Shown one piece after another: positions 52,085-60,948 of a DNA stretch of 64,000 nt. Every line of letters begins with the position of its first letter. Positions within the stretch are counted from its first letter, which is position 1. Both the position numbers and the translations under genes were made by a program. The notes beneath the pieces were generated by a model. It saw only the letters and a list, made by a program, of their open reading frames with translations. It did not search any database and had not been told where the DNA came from. This DNA comes from Telluria mixta (GTDB lineage Bacteria > Pseudomonadota > Gammaproteobacteria > Burkholderiales > Burkholderiaceae_D): positions 1,736,001 through 1,800,000 of the forward strand of contig NZ_CP119520.1 in the NCBI RefSeq assembly GCF_029223865.1, read 5' to 3'.

Positions 52085-54445
52085 TCAGTTCTGTTGGGTC
52101 GGTGTCGCCGGCCGGTATTCAGGTTGCGCAGGTTGCGCAGGTTGCGCAGGTTGCACCGGGCGGAACTCCGGCTGGGCCGGCGCCCTGGGTTGCGTCGTGA
52201 CCGGCCCGGTGGCGGCGCCCGGACGCGCAGTGGCCGGTGCCGGCGGCGGCATCGTCGCCATCGCGCTGCCCACGGGCGGCTGGCCATTGACCAGGCTCGG
52301 CAGCACCGGTGCGCCGAGATTCTTCAGCAGCACGGTGTCGTCGACCGGTTGCGCCGTCTGGCCGGCAGCGCGCATGAATTCGTAGCGGTCCATCGACAGG
52401 TTGTCGTTCTGTTCCTTGCTGCGCACGACGACCGGGCGCAGGAACACCATCAGGTTACGTTTGGCGCGCGTGCGGGTGCGGTACTTGAACAGGTTGCCAA
52501 TGATCGGAATGTCGCCCAGTCCACGCGTCTTTTCGTTGTTCTCGGATTCGTCGTCCGAGATCAGCCCGCCCAGCACGACGATCTGGCCATTGTCGGCCAA
52601 CACGTTGCTCTCGATCGCGCGGACGGTGGTCACGATCCCCGACGCCGAGCTGACGGAATTGTCGATCCCCGAATTCTCGTGGTAGATCGCCAGCTTGATC
52701 GTACCGCCTTCGGAAATCTGCGGGCGCACTTTGAGCAGCAGGCCCACGTCCTTGCGGTCGACCGTCTGGAACGGATTGCTTGCCCCGCTCGCGCCCGTCG
52801 TAAAGGAACCGGTGATGATCGGTATGTTCTGACCGACCTTGATCGTCGCCAGTTCGTTATCCAGCGTGATCATGTTCGGTGTGGACAAGATGTTGGCGTG
52901 TCCCGTACTTTCAAGGGCATGCGCGATCGCGCCCAGGCCCAGCTCGCCGTTCACCTGCTTGAACAGGCCGATCGACAGGCCGGTCGGCGTCGGGATCGAG
53001 CTGCCGGTGGTCGTACCGGACGCGCCGCTGATGCCCGTCGCCGCGGCCAGCGCCAGGTTGACGATGTTATTGTTGCTGCCGCCGAGACTGAACGACTGCA
53101 GGCCGCCGACGCGGTAGCTGCTGTTGTTGTTGCCGGTCAGGCCCACCCACTGCACGCCGAACTCGGACGCATCGGTCGACGTCACCTCGACCACCAGCGC
53201 CTCGATGTAGACCTGGGCGCGGCGCACGTCGAGCTGATCGATGACGGAACGCAGGTTGCGGTACACGGCGTCCGGCGCCGTGATGATGAGGCTGTTGGTC
53301 GACGCATCGGCCTGGATGAAGCCGGAACCCTGGCCGCCGCCGGCGCCGCCGGACGTCGCCTGGCCCTGCTGCGAGAACGAGCCACCCGTGCCGCCCGCGC
53401 CCACGCTGCTCTGGCCCTGCTGGCCGCCGAGCGAGCCGGCGCCGGTGCCCGTGCCGCCCGTGGCGGTGGACTGGATCGACCCGCCCGACGTGCCCTGCTG
53501 CTGCACCGGCACGGCCGACGCATCCTGCGACACGACGGCGCGCAGCGTCTGCGCGACCTTGCTGGCGTCGGCGTTCTTCAGGTAGACCACGTGGATGTTG
53601 CCGAGTTCCGTCGTCGGCTGGTCGAGCTTGGCAATCAGGTTCTTGGCCATGCTCGCGCGGGCCGGCGACGGCGCGCGCACGATCACGGCATTGGTGCGCG
53701 GATCGGCCAGCACGGTGACGCGGCCCGCATCGCCGCCGGCGGCCGGTTCCATCAGGCGCGTGACGAGCGTGGCGACGTCGCTGGCGATGCCGTTGCGGAT
53801 CGGGACCACGTCGAGGTCGCCGGTGGCCGGCGAGTCGAGCGCGGCGATGATCTTCGACAGGCGGCGCAGGTTGTCGGCGTAGTCGGTGATCACGAGGCTG
53901 TTGTTGCCCGGATCGGCCATGATCGAGTTGTTGGGCGAGATCAGCGGACGCAGCACGGCCGTCAGGTTGGCGGCGGACTCGTGCTGCAGGCGGTAGACCT
54001 GCGTGGCGATCTGGTCACCCTTGACCCGCGAGCCGCCGGTGCCGACCTGCGTGGGCGACGATTGCAGCTTCGCTTCCGCTTCCGGCACCACTTTCGCGTA
54101 GCCGTCGCCCGTGACGACCGCATAGCCCTGCAGGCGCAGTGCCGAGGTCAGCAGCGAGAAGGCCTGGGCGCGGGTCAATGTCTTTTCCGAGACCAGCGTC
54201 AGTGTGCCTTTCACGCGCGGGTCGATGATGAACGTCGTCCCCGTGTAATGGCCGACCGCCTTGATCACGGACTCCATGTCGGCGTTGACGAAGTTGAGCG
54301 CGGCGCCACTACCACCACCATCCTGGGCATAGGCGAACGGTGGCAGGACGCTGGTTCCGACGGTGCAGCAGAGCATGGCGCCGGCCACGATGCGGCGCAG
54401 TGCCGGGAGTTGCTGGATGCTGCGGGTTGGATTTTTTTTCATCAT
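52085..54445 (-). CDS. gspD: Type II secretion outer-membrane secretin GspD
   Basis: The 786-residue secretin has a signal peptide (ending near FAYAQD), N0 to N3 ring domains (N0 VNADMESVIKAVGHYTGTTF; N1-N2 with VVPEAEAKLQ and VVPIRNGIASDVATLV) and the C-terminal secretin domain with VGQNIPIITGSF and VGLLLKVRPQISEGG. N3 carries an unusual Gly/Ser/Gln-rich insertion (about residues 310-372). The C-terminus is Pro/Gln/Ala-rich, partly encoded by a 9-bp tandem repeat. The start lies in an ATGA overlap with gspN. It forms the outer-membrane exit channel. Confidence 0.96.
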   Translation of the reverse strand: MMKKNPTRSIQQLPALRRIVAGAMLCCTVGTSVLPPFAYAQDGGGSGAALNFVNADMESVIKAVGHYTGTTFIIDPRVKGTLTLVSEKTLTRAQAFSLLTSALRLQGYAVVTGDGYAKVVPEAEAKLQSSPTQVGTGGSRVKGDQIATQVYRLQHESAANLTAVLRPLISPNNSIMADPGNNSLVITDYADNLRRLSKIIAALDSPATGDLDVVPIRNGIASDVATLVTRLMEPAAGGDAGRVTVLADPRTNAVIVRAPSPARASMAKNLIAKLDQPTTELGNIHVVYLKNADASKVAQTLRAVVSQDASAVPVQQQGTSGGSIQSTATGGTGTGAGSLGGQQGQSSVGAGGTGGSFSQQGQATSGGAGGGQGSGFIQADASTNSLIITAPDAVYRNLRSVIDQLDVRRAQVYIEALVVEVTSTDASEFGVQWVGLTGNNNSSYRVGGLQSFSLGGSNNNIVNLALAAATGISGASGTTTGSSIPTPTGLSIGLFKQVNGELGLGAIAHALESTGHANILSTPNMITLDNELATIKVGQNIPIITGSFTTGASGASNPFQTVDRKDVGLLLKVRPQISEGGTIKLAIYHENSGIDNSVSSASGIVTTVRAIESNVLADNGQIVVLGGLISDDESENNEKTRGLGDIPIIGNLFKYRTRTRAKRNLMVFLRPVVVRSKEQNDNLSMDRYEFMRAAGQTAQPVDDTVLLKNLGAPVLPSLVNGQPPVGSAMATMPPPAPATARPGAATGPVTTQPRAPAQPEFRPVQPAQPAQPAQPEYRPATPTQQN
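52120..52155 (-). repeat. Four tandem 9-bp units in the 3' end of gspD
   Basis: CAGGTTGCG is repeated four times on the plus strand (last unit ends in A), encoding repeats of Ala-Gln-Pro in the GspD tail. Such in-frame short repeats are prone to copy-number change. Confidence 0.95.
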
Positions 54446-55215
54446 CTGAACTCTAACGCGATTATGTTCTTGCCGTTCACCATACGCCGTTGACCCAGCA
54501 GGTTGAGCAGGTTGCCCAGCGTGTCTTCGTACTTGTCGGCCGCCGCTGCCTGTCCCGAGAAGTGCAGGCGGCCGTTTTCCAATGCTCCATTACCAGACAA
54601 CAAGAGCGCGCCGCTCACCGTCCGCAGCACCACATCGGCCCGCTGGCCGTGCCAGTCCATGGCCATCTCGTAGGTGCCGAGTGGTTTGATCGGGCTCATG
54701 CGCGATCCCATGTCGGTCAGCGACAGCACCGTGTGTCCGCTCACCGCCACCGTATTGCCTTGGCGCGCGATGTCCAGCAGGTTCCAGGACAGCTTGATCG
54801 TGCCCGTGAGCGCAAGCGTGTTCAAAGGCGCACCCAGCCCGGCCAGGCCTTCGGCCGGCAACAGCAGCTGGCCGGCGCTGACCTGCCATTGCGACCAGCT
54901 GCCGCTGATGTGCACGGGCTGCGCCAGCGCCTGGTCGTTGGCCAGGTCCATGCTGACATCCCCGAACAGCACCAGCGGCGACAGCCGCCACGAAAAACGT
55001 CCCGGCAGCAGCGGCGTGACGGAACCGCCCGCGCCCGGCGCGCCGCCCACAAAGGCTGAGCCGCGCCAAAGCGTACCCTGCGCATCCCCCAGAGTCAAAC
55101 GGCCATCCGTCTGCCGTTCGACCATCGGTGCGAGCCACGCGGCCGGCAGGAACGCCAGCACCGTCAGGATCACCGCGAGCGTCGGCAGCGCGATCCACGC
55201 AAACGTGCGCCTCAT
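54442..55215 (-). CDS. gspN: Type II secretion protein GspN
   Basis: The 257-residue protein has one N-terminal membrane helix (TFAWIALPTLAVILTVLAFL) and a beta-rich periplasmic domain of the T2SSN family, with LTLGDAQGTLWRGSAFVGG, GRFSWRLSPLVLFGD and LSWNLLDIARQGNTVAVSG. GspN is present only in some type II systems and its exact role is not settled. The ATG overlaps the gspM stop (ATGA) and its stop overlaps the gspD start, so translation is probably coupled through the operon. Confidence 0.88.
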   Translation of the reverse strand: MRRTFAWIALPTLAVILTVLAFLPAAWLAPMVERQTDGRLTLGDAQGTLWRGSAFVGGAPGAGGSVTPLLPGRFSWRLSPLVLFGDVSMDLANDQALAQPVHISGSWSQWQVSAGQLLLPAEGLAGLGAPLNTLALTGTIKLSWNLLDIARQGNTVAVSGHTVLSLTDMGSRMSPIKPLGTYEMAMDWHGQRADVVLRTVSGALLLSGNGALENGRLHFSGQAAAADKYEDTLGNLLNLLGQRRMVNGKNIIALEFR

Positions 55216-55730
55216 TGGCCGCTGCCGGTGTTCTGGCGCAGCGTCAGGCTGGCGTCGACCTGGCCGGCGGCGGGCAACGACGTGACGACGGCGTCCTGCA
55301 CCAGCAAGCGGTTGGCGCGGCGCTGCTCGTCCAGCCACGTGGCCAGGTTGGCGAACGCCACGTTATTCAACTGCAGCTTGATGTACTCGCCGTTCATCGA
55401 CAGCGATTGCGGATTCAGGCCGCGCCCCGACAGGCTGCTGCTGACGGTTTCGCGCGTGAGCGGCACGACGTGCGTTTCCGGCGCCTGCGCCAGCGTGCTC
55501 GCTTCCTGGGCCATGGCCTGCAGTTCGGCGGCCTGCTGGCGCAGTTGCGGCAACTGGCGGCGCAGCTGGGCGCGTCCTTCGATGGCCGGGTCGATGAGCA
55601 GCAGGTACAGGAGCGCGGCCAGCACGACGGCGCCGCCGACCGCCAGGAAGCGGCGTTCCTGCTCGGTGCGCGCGAGCCAGAGCGCCGTAGCGCGCTCGCG
55701 GTACTGGGCGAAGGTGGTGGCGATACTCAT
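55212..55730 (-). CDS. gspM: Type II secretion protein GspM
   Basis: The 172-residue protein has a cytoplasmic head with the LARTEQERRFLAVGG motif, one membrane helix (VGGAVVLAALLYLLLI) and a coiled-coil plus small ferredoxin-like periplasmic domain. The basic pattern LWLARTEQER before the helix and length fit GspM, which partners GspL in the inner-membrane platform. It starts in an ATGA overlap with gspL and ends in one with gspN. Confidence 0.9.
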   Translation of the reverse strand: MSIATTFAQYRERATALWLARTEQERRFLAVGGAVVLAALLYLLLIDPAIEGRAQLRRQLPQLRQQAAELQAMAQEASTLAQAPETHVVPLTRETVSSSLSGRGLNPQSLSMNGEYIKLQLNNVAFANLATWLDEQRRANRLLVQDAVVTSLPAAGQVDASLTLRQNTGSGQ

Positions 55731-56938
55731 GGTTTGGCTCCCGTGCTGCGGATGACCCAGTTGCCCGGCGCGGCTTCTTCCAGCGTGAGCCGGCGCGTGG
55801 CCAGGGCCGTGCGCAACTGCCCGGTCAAACCGGGGTCGACCGTTTCGGGTTTGACTTTGACGGTCAACGCGCGTTCGCGGTATTCAATTGATACAAGTCC
55901 AACCGGACGGCCGAGCGCGCGTGTCGCTTCGCCCAGCGCCGACGCGAGGTAGGTGAATTCGTCGGGCGCCACGTCGCCCGTGCTGGCGCGCGCGCGGGAA
56001 ATGTTCTGGCGCATCTGCAGCACCGGATCGAGGATCGCCGTCTCGCGCGGATACACGCTGCGGAACGTCTGGATCATCGACTGGCGGACCGTGTTGGCTT
56101 CGCGGCGCAGGCGCAGCCAGTCGACATTCAGCCCGATCAGGTTGACGGCGATCGCCAGCGCGCCCAGCGCGATCGGCCAGCGCCAGCGGCGCCAGTCGCG
56201 CGTAGGCGCCCCCGCCGCGCCGAGGCCGCTCACGATGTCCAGTGCGGTCGTCTTGGAACCGGCGATCCAGTGCGTCCAGTTATCGGCCTCAATCAGGATG
56301 CCGGGACCGGCTTCCTGCGCCAGCGCCTGGTATTCGCCCAGTTGCGCGGGCGGCACGTACAGCACGAGCGGGGCGTCGCCGCTGAAGGCGCGCGCCGTCT
56401 GCAGCACGACGGCCGGCGTGGCGTCGAGCGCGAGGCCGAAGCCCTGGAACAGGCTCTGGCGCAAGGTCAGTTCAACACCGGAAATGGCGGCCGCGACACT
56501 GCCCGGCTGCAAAGGCAAACACAGTTGCGCGGGCTCGGCCATGATGGTGCGCGCGCCCTGCGCCAGCAGGCTTTTCACGATGCCTTCCAGCCAGTCGCGT
56601 TCGACGACGGCGATGGGCCGCGTGCCGTCGGGCTGCTCGGGCGCGGCCACGAGGATGGCATCCATCGGATCGCCCAGGATGTGTTCTTCGACGAGGGCCG
56701 GCAGCGCCGCTTTCAGGCGCGCGCCGGACAGCGGCGGCGCCTGCACCTGCAGCAGGTTGACGTCGGTCGCGGCGAGCAGCAACACGATGCGGCGGCTCGT
56801 GCCGACCAGGTCGCCCAGGTTGCGCAGCGGCCCTTCGCCATGCTGGTCGATCGCGCCGCCATCGGTGACGAGGGCGAAGCGGCACAACGCATGTTCACCT
56901 TCGGCACGCGCAGGATGCCGGATATAAAGTGTGCTCAA
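55727..56938 (-). CDS. gspL: Type II secretion protein GspL
   Basis: The 403-residue protein has an actin-like cytoplasmic domain (about 1-245) that in this family binds GspE, a membrane helix near 250-268 (WPIALGALAIAVNLIGL) and a periplasmic ferredoxin-like domain (about 310-400). Recognisable blocks are VLLLAATDVNLLQVQAPPLS, ALPALVEEHILGDPMDAIL and NLLQGFGLALDATP-like sequence. The frame begins at a TTG codon (TTGAGCACACTTTATATC); no ATG with a ribosome site lies in frame upstream. Between gspL and gspK are 76 bases without a gene. Confidence 0.88.
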   Translation of the reverse strand: MSTLYIRHPARAEGEHALCRFALVTDGGAIDQHGEGPLRNLGDLVGTSRRIVLLLAATDVNLLQVQAPPLSGARLKAALPALVEEHILGDPMDAILVAAPEQPDGTRPIAVVERDWLEGIVKSLLAQGARTIMAEPAQLCLPLQPGSVAAAISGVELTLRQSLFQGFGLALDATPAVVLQTARAFSGDAPLVLYVPPAQLGEYQALAQEAGPGILIEADNWTHWIAGSKTTALDIVSGLGAAGAPTRDWRRWRWPIALGALAIAVNLIGLNVDWLRLRREANTVRQSMIQTFRSVYPRETAILDPVLQMRQNISRARASTGDVAPDEFTYLASALGEATRALGRPVGLVSIEYRERALTVKVKPETVDPGLTGQLRTALATRRLTLEEAAPGNWVIRSTGAKP

Positions 56939-57014
56939 ACTGTCTCGCTTTCTCGATCTTCTGTTGGTCGTTTTAACATGCCCTGCGCTATCCCTCGAGA
57001 CTTCTCTTCCACAT

Positions 57015-58001
57015 TCAATACTGGCGGATCCACACCACTTTCGGCCCGCCGCCCGCCACCAGGGCCGGCGACCGGTGGATCAGCGCCTGTGCGTCCAGCG
57101 CGGCCCGGTCCAGGCGGATGCGGCTGTCGACCAGGAACCAGTCGCTCTTCACGCTCGCGGCATCCGGCGTCGCGTCCCGCCCGTCGCCGATGTCCGCGTC
57201 AAAATACGCCTTGCTGCGCCACGGTGCCTGCTTGCGCCGCACGAGCAGCGTGTTCGCTTCCGACACCGACATGTTCGCCATCAGGGCCGCCAGCACTTCC
57301 GCCGGCGCCGTGTTGACGTTCACCGGCGTTTTTTCCGGCAGCACCGTCACGAACGGCCGCAGCCGCTCCACGATGGCCGGCGTCACGCCTCGCACCGACA
57401 ACAAATCCTCCACCTGCAAAATCTTCACCGGCGCGCCGACCACGGGCGCGGCCTGCGTCTGCTTCGTCGGGTCGTTGCCCTCGTCCATCGTGGCCGGCAA
57501 CCCGGCCGCCACGAAGTTCGCGATGCGCAGCGCCAGGCCCTGGTCCAGCTGCAGGTTGTTCAGCAGGCGTTTGAAGATCTCCAGCTGCTGCGGATCCGGC
57601 AACCCGCGGCTCATCCCCAGGTTGCGCAAATTGTAACGCGAGCATGCGTCGGTAATGTTACCCGACAGGCTCGCATCGAATGTTTCTCCTTCGACCCGCT
57701 GGCGTTCGACGTACTGGTCCAGGCGCGTTTCCGCCAGCGGCGTCGCCCAGACCTGGTCGAGCGAGGTGTAGTCGCGGTGGTCGATGCCGTCCTGGAACAG
57801 GACCAGCGTCGCCCAGTCGAGCGCGCCGCGCAGGATCCACTTGGTCTGCAAGTGCAGGCGCTGGTTTTCCATCGAGCGCACCTGCACCTGCTGCTGCCAG
57901 AACAGGCTGGCGACGATGGAAATCGCCAGCGTCGTGAGCAGCAGCGCGGTGATCACGGCCACGCCGCGTTCGCGCACAGGCCGGCGCTGTCGCGTTCTCA
58001 T
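57015..58001 (-). CDS. gspK: Type II secretion minor pseudopilin GspK
   Basis: The 328-residue protein starts with a short prepilin leader RTRQRRPVRERG and a hydrophobic helix VAVITALLLTTLAISIVAS. Position five after the processing site is Thr, not the usual Glu, as known for GspK, which caps the pseudopilus tip. A large helical domain follows with NLRNLGMSRGLPDPQQL, ILQVEDLLSVRGVTPAIVER and VNVNTAPAEVLAALMA. The ATG overlaps the gspJ stop (ATGA). It assembles with GspI and GspJ. Confidence 0.93.
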   Translation of the reverse strand: MRTRQRRPVRERGVAVITALLLTTLAISIVASLFWQQQVQVRSMENQRLHLQTKWILRGALDWATLVLFQDGIDHRDYTSLDQVWATPLAETRLDQYVERQRVEGETFDASLSGNITDACSRYNLRNLGMSRGLPDPQQLEIFKRLLNNLQLDQGLALRIANFVAAGLPATMDEGNDPTKQTQAAPVVGAPVKILQVEDLLSVRGVTPAIVERLRPFVTVLPEKTPVNVNTAPAEVLAALMANMSVSEANTLLVRRKQAPWRSKAYFDADIGDGRDATPDAASVKSDWFLVDSRIRLDRAALDAQALIHRSPALVAGGGPKVVWIRQY

Positions 58002-58672
58002 GGTTCCCCCAGCAGGAAGGATTTGACCATCGGCTGTTGCAGGTTCTGCGACTGCAAGGCGACCTGCAGGCCGGTCGGCTCGTTGCTCACCTGCGGCGTT
58101 GCCTGGTCGGGCTGCTGCGGCGGCGGGACCGGCACCTGGCCCGTGCCCGCCGTATTCGCGCCCGGATCGACGCCGCCCTGGCGCCAGGCGTTGCTGACCC
58201 AGGTCGCAACCTGCATGCCCGTTACGCCGGCCTGCAGCGCCACGGACGGGTTGGTGTCGCCATCGCTGGTGACGGCCTGCCACAGCGCGTCGAGCTGCAC
58301 GAGATCGCGCACCGGCTGCGATTCGCGCCGCATCAGCGTGCCGTTGACGATGCGGTACGCGACCACCTGCAGCCGCGACGGCTGGTTTTCCGTGAACACT
58401 TCGCGCACGAGCGTCAGGCGATCGCCGCCGATGAGGAGATAGGGCCGCTGGTCGACGACGTCGCGCTGCACGATGTGCTCGCAATCGCTCTGCATCTGGG
58501 CGAAGGCCAGCTGCATGCCGCGCGTCGTTTCCATCTGCTGGGTGAGGGCCACGCGCGCACGCACGATGCCGTCCAGCCCACGCCAGCCGAGCACGGCGAC
58601 GATGGCCAGGATGCTGATCGCCACGAGCAGCTCCACCAGGGTGAAGCCGCGGGCCCGGGAATGCGTTCTCAT
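57998..58672 (-). CDS. gspJ: Type II secretion minor pseudopilin GspJ
   Basis: The 224-residue protein has the prepilin signal RARGFTLVELLVAISILAI with Glu at position five, and a globular domain with MQLAFAQMQSDCEHIVQRDV and VVAYRIVNGTLMRRESQPV. A Pro/Gln-rich tail (VPVPPPQQPDQATPQV) ends the protein. GspJ, GspI and GspK form the tip complex. The gspI stop falls inside the start region here (four-base overlap), and the gspJ stop overlaps gspK. Confidence 0.92.
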   Translation of the reverse strand: MRTHSRARGFTLVELLVAISILAIVAVLGWRGLDGIVRARVALTQQMETTRGMQLAFAQMQSDCEHIVQRDVVDQRPYLLIGGDRLTLVREVFTENQPSRLQVVAYRIVNGTLMRRESQPVRDLVQLDALWQAVTSDGDTNPSVALQAGVTGMQVATWVSNAWRQGGVDPGANTAGTGQVPVPPPQQPDQATPQVSNEPTGLQVALQSQNLQQPMVKSFLLGEP

Positions 58673-59058
58673 CGCCACGGTTTCAACACGAGTTGGACCA
58701 GCTTGACGATGCGCCGGTTGGGGTTTTCGATGTCGTACACGGAGACCTCGACCCGGCGCAGGCGCGGGTTCGGGCTCGCGATCACGTCTTCCTGGCACAC
58801 GAAGTGCATGTCGCCCTGCGGGCAATCGAAGCTGTGCTTGCCAATGTCGGGGAATTCCTTGCCCAGGCGGATCTGCACGAGCCGGTTCTCGGCCGACCAC
58901 GTCGCCATCATCGAGGCGCGCAGGCCGCTGCCGTTGGCGCTCAGGCTGCCGACCGCGCGCAGGCCCGCGCCCAGCGCCGTGCCCACGATGACGAGAGCCA
59001 CGAGCACTTCCAGCAAGGTGAAGCCGCATTGCCGGTTCGGGAATCGCATGTCGCGCAT
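58669..59058 (-). CDS. gspI: Type II secretion minor pseudopilin GspI
   Basis: The 129-residue protein carries the prepilin cleavage region RQCGFTLLEVLVALVIVGTA and a small globular domain with ATWSAENRLVQIRLGKEFPD and CQEDVIASPNPRLRRVEVSV, typical for GspI. The ATG at 59058 follows AAGAGGTCAATC; an earlier GTG in frame would add five residues. It lies between gspH and gspJ. Confidence 0.93.
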   Translation of the reverse strand: MRDMRFPNRQCGFTLLEVLVALVIVGTALGAGLRAVGSLSANGSGLRASMMATWSAENRLVQIRLGKEFPDIGKHSFDCPQGDMHFVCQEDVIASPNPRLRRVEVSVYDIENPNRRIVKLVQLVLKPWR

Positions 59059-59069
59059 GATTGACCTCT

Positions 59070-59546
59070 TCACTCCACCGTGAAGTGCCCGACGCCGTCG
59101 GCGCGGATGAACACACGGTCGTTGCCGCTGGCCAGCGTGAGCACGAACGGCTTGTCGACGGGTTCATTGCCGAACGTGATCCGCAGCGGATTCAGGGCCC
59201 CCGCACTGGGCGGATCCAGCAGCAGGGTCAGCGGGGCATTCTTGAAATCGCGCTCGCGCAGCAGGTCGTCCTTCGCGATCGGCTCCCAGCGCGTTTCGGT
59301 GCGCACGAGGAAGTGGTAGCGCTCGGGCGTCGCTTCGAAGGCGACGGGGCGGTTGCGCACGATGGCTTCGTCGCGCGCCAGCTGCAGCAACAGCGCGATG
59401 CGCTGCGCCTCCTTCTGCAGGTCCTGGTGCGGGCTGGGAATGGCGTTGAGGCTGGCCAGCCCCAGCGTGACGCCGATGATGACCATCACGACCATGATCT
59501 CCACCAGGGTGAAGCCGCCGCCGCGGCCCGGCGCGCGCGTCGTCAT
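59070..59546 (-). CDS. gspH: Type II secretion pseudopilin GspH
   Basis: The 158-residue protein has a short basic leader and the cleavage region GRGGGFTLVEIMVVMVIIGV with Glu at position five. The domain beyond contains LQKEAQRIALLLQLARDEAI and VLTLASGNDRVFIRADGVGH, consistent with the GspH family. ATG at 59546 is chosen to give a normal short leader; a start 45 bases upstream would overlap the gap after gspG. It forms part of the pseudopilus. Confidence 0.93.
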   Translation of the reverse strand: MTTRAPGRGGGFTLVEIMVVMVIIGVTLGLASLNAIPSPHQDLQKEAQRIALLLQLARDEAIVRNRPVAFEATPERYHFLVRTETRWEPIAKDDLLRERDFKNAPLTLLLDPPSAGALNPLRITFGNEPVDKPFVLTLASGNDRVFIRADGVGHFTVE

Positions 59547-59559
59547 CGGAATATCAGCG

Positions 59560-60015
59560 TTATTTGTTGTCCCACGAACCGACGTCGGCATCCTCGCCGG
59601 TACCGCCCGGCTGGCCGTCTGCGCCCAGCGAGAACACGTCGACCTCGCCGTGCAGGCCCGGCGACAGGTACTGGTACGGGTTGCCCCATGGGTCCTTCGG
59701 CAGTTTCTCGAGGTAGCCGCCTTCCTTCCAGCCGTTGGCGGCCGGGCCGCTGGTCGGCTTCTGGATCAGCGACTGCAGGCCCTGCTCGGTGGTCGGATAG
59801 CGCTGGTTATCGAGCTTGTACAGCTTGAGTGCCGACATCAGCGTGGCGATGTCGACGCGGGCCGCGGTCACGCGCGACTCGCCGGTACGGCCCAGCAGCT
59901 TGGGCACGACGAGCGCGCCCAGGATGCCGATGATGACCACGACGACCATGATTTCGACAAGGGTGAAACCGCCCTGGCGGCGCTGCCGTGCGAAACGATG
60001 CTTGAAGTTCTGCAT
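59560..60015 (-). CDS. gspG: Type II secretion major pseudopilin GspG
   Basis: The 151-residue protein is the main pseudopilus subunit. After a leader (NFKHRFARQRRQGG) comes FTLVEIMVVVVIIGILGAL with Glu at position five. The conserved C-terminal blocks TAARVDIATLMSALKLYKLD, RYPTTEQGLQSLIQKP and LPKDPWGNPYQY and the acidic calcium-loop end (GADGQPGGTGEDADVGSWD) identify GspG. It is the first gene of the operon; its 160-base upstream region holds an inverted repeat and a TATACT-like -10. A prepilin peptidase gene is not in the window. Confidence 0.97.
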   Translation of the reverse strand: MQNFKHRFARQRRQGGFTLVEIMVVVVIIGILGALVVPKLLGRTGESRVTAARVDIATLMSALKLYKLDNQRYPTTEQGLQSLIQKPTSGPAANGWKEGGYLEKLPKDPWGNPYQYLSPGLHGEVDVFSLGADGQPGGTGEDADVGSWDNK

Positions 60016-60082
60016 AGATGTGATGAATGTGGTCGAAAAAACAGTATAAGGCCGAACGAGCCCGGATGACGTTAAAAGTCGT

Positions 60083-60098
60083 TTGGAAAATGTTCCAA
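60083..60098. promoter_or_regulatory. Inverted repeat TTGGAA-N4-TTCCAA upstream of the gsp operon
   Basis: A perfect 6-bp inverted repeat lies 68 bases before the gspG start, upstream of a TATACT-like -10 element. It could bind a regulator of the secretion operon; nothing else in the window carries it. Confidence 0.45.
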
Positions 60099-60174
60099 CT
60101 CGTCAGGAAAATTGTCTAATTGTAAGACAGGCGGCGCAGAAAGACACCTTCTGCGTGAACGCCGGCGCCGCAGC

Positions 60175-60948
60175 TTATTCTACGCTTGGCGTCCCTGGCC
60201 GGTCGCCCGCGCAAACGGGGCAGCACGGATTGCGCGCCACGCCGATTTCCGTCCATTCCATGGCGCGCGCATCCAGCATCTGCAGCCGGCCGGCCAGCGA
60301 ACGGCCGCTCCGGGCCAGCAGCTTCAGCGCCTCGGCTGCCTGCATGGCACCGATGATGCCGACCAGCGGCGCGAACACGCCCATCGTGCTGCATGCCACT
60401 TCCTCGAACTTGCCGTCCTCCGGGAACAGGCAGGCATAGCAGGGCGAAGCAGGGTCGCGCACGTCGAAGACCGAGATCTGCCCGTCGAAACGGATCGCGG
60501 CGCCCGCGACGAGCGGGACGCCGGCGGCAACGCAGGCGCGGTTCACGGCATGGCGGGTGGCGAAGTTGTCGCTGCAGTCGAGTACGACATCGGCATCGCG
60601 CACAAGTTCCCCTAAACGTGCGGCATCGGCGCGTTCGCGCAAGGGGACGACTTCGACCTCGGGATTGATCTGGTGCAGGGCTTCACGCCCGGACTCGACC
60701 TTGGGCTGGCCCACGCGGGCCGTCGTGTGCATCACCTGGCGCTGCAGGTTCGTCAGGTCGACGGTGTCGTCGTCGACAAGGGTCAGACGGCCGACGCCGC
60801 CCGCGGCGAGATACAGCGCGGCCGGCGAGCCGAGGCCGCCGGCACCGATCACGAGCACGCGCGCGGCCAGGAGGCGCTCCTGGCCTTCGATACCGATCTC
60901 GTCGAGCAGGATATGGCGCGAATAGCGAAGCAGTTGCTGGTCGTTCAT
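60175..60948 (-). CDS. moeB: ThiF/MoeB-type sulfur carrier protein adenylyltransferase (MoeB-like)
   Basis: The 257-residue E1-like enzyme activates the C-terminus of a sulfur-carrier protein (MoaD or ThiS) by adenylation. It shows RYSRHILLDEIGIEGQERL, the ATP-binding VLVIGAGGLGSPAALYLA, LTLVDDDTVDLTNLQRQVM, VLDCSDNFATRHAVNRACV and four zinc-binding cysteines in CYAC and CCPVC. MoeB versus ThiF cannot be separated with certainty. The ATG overlaps the ctpA stop (ATGA), placing it in the envC-ctpA-moeB transcript. Confidence 0.92.
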   Translation of the reverse strand: MNDQQLLRYSRHILLDEIGIEGQERLLAARVLVIGAGGLGSPAALYLAAGGVGRLTLVDDDTVDLTNLQRQVMHTTARVGQPKVESGREALHQINPEVEVVPLRERADAARLGELVRDADVVLDCSDNFATRHAVNRACVAAGVPLVAGAAIRFDGQISVFDVRDPASPCYACLFPEDGKFEEVACSTMGVFAPLVGIIGAMQAAEALKLLARSGRSLAGRLQMLDARAMEWTEIGVARNPCCPVCAGDRPGTPSVE

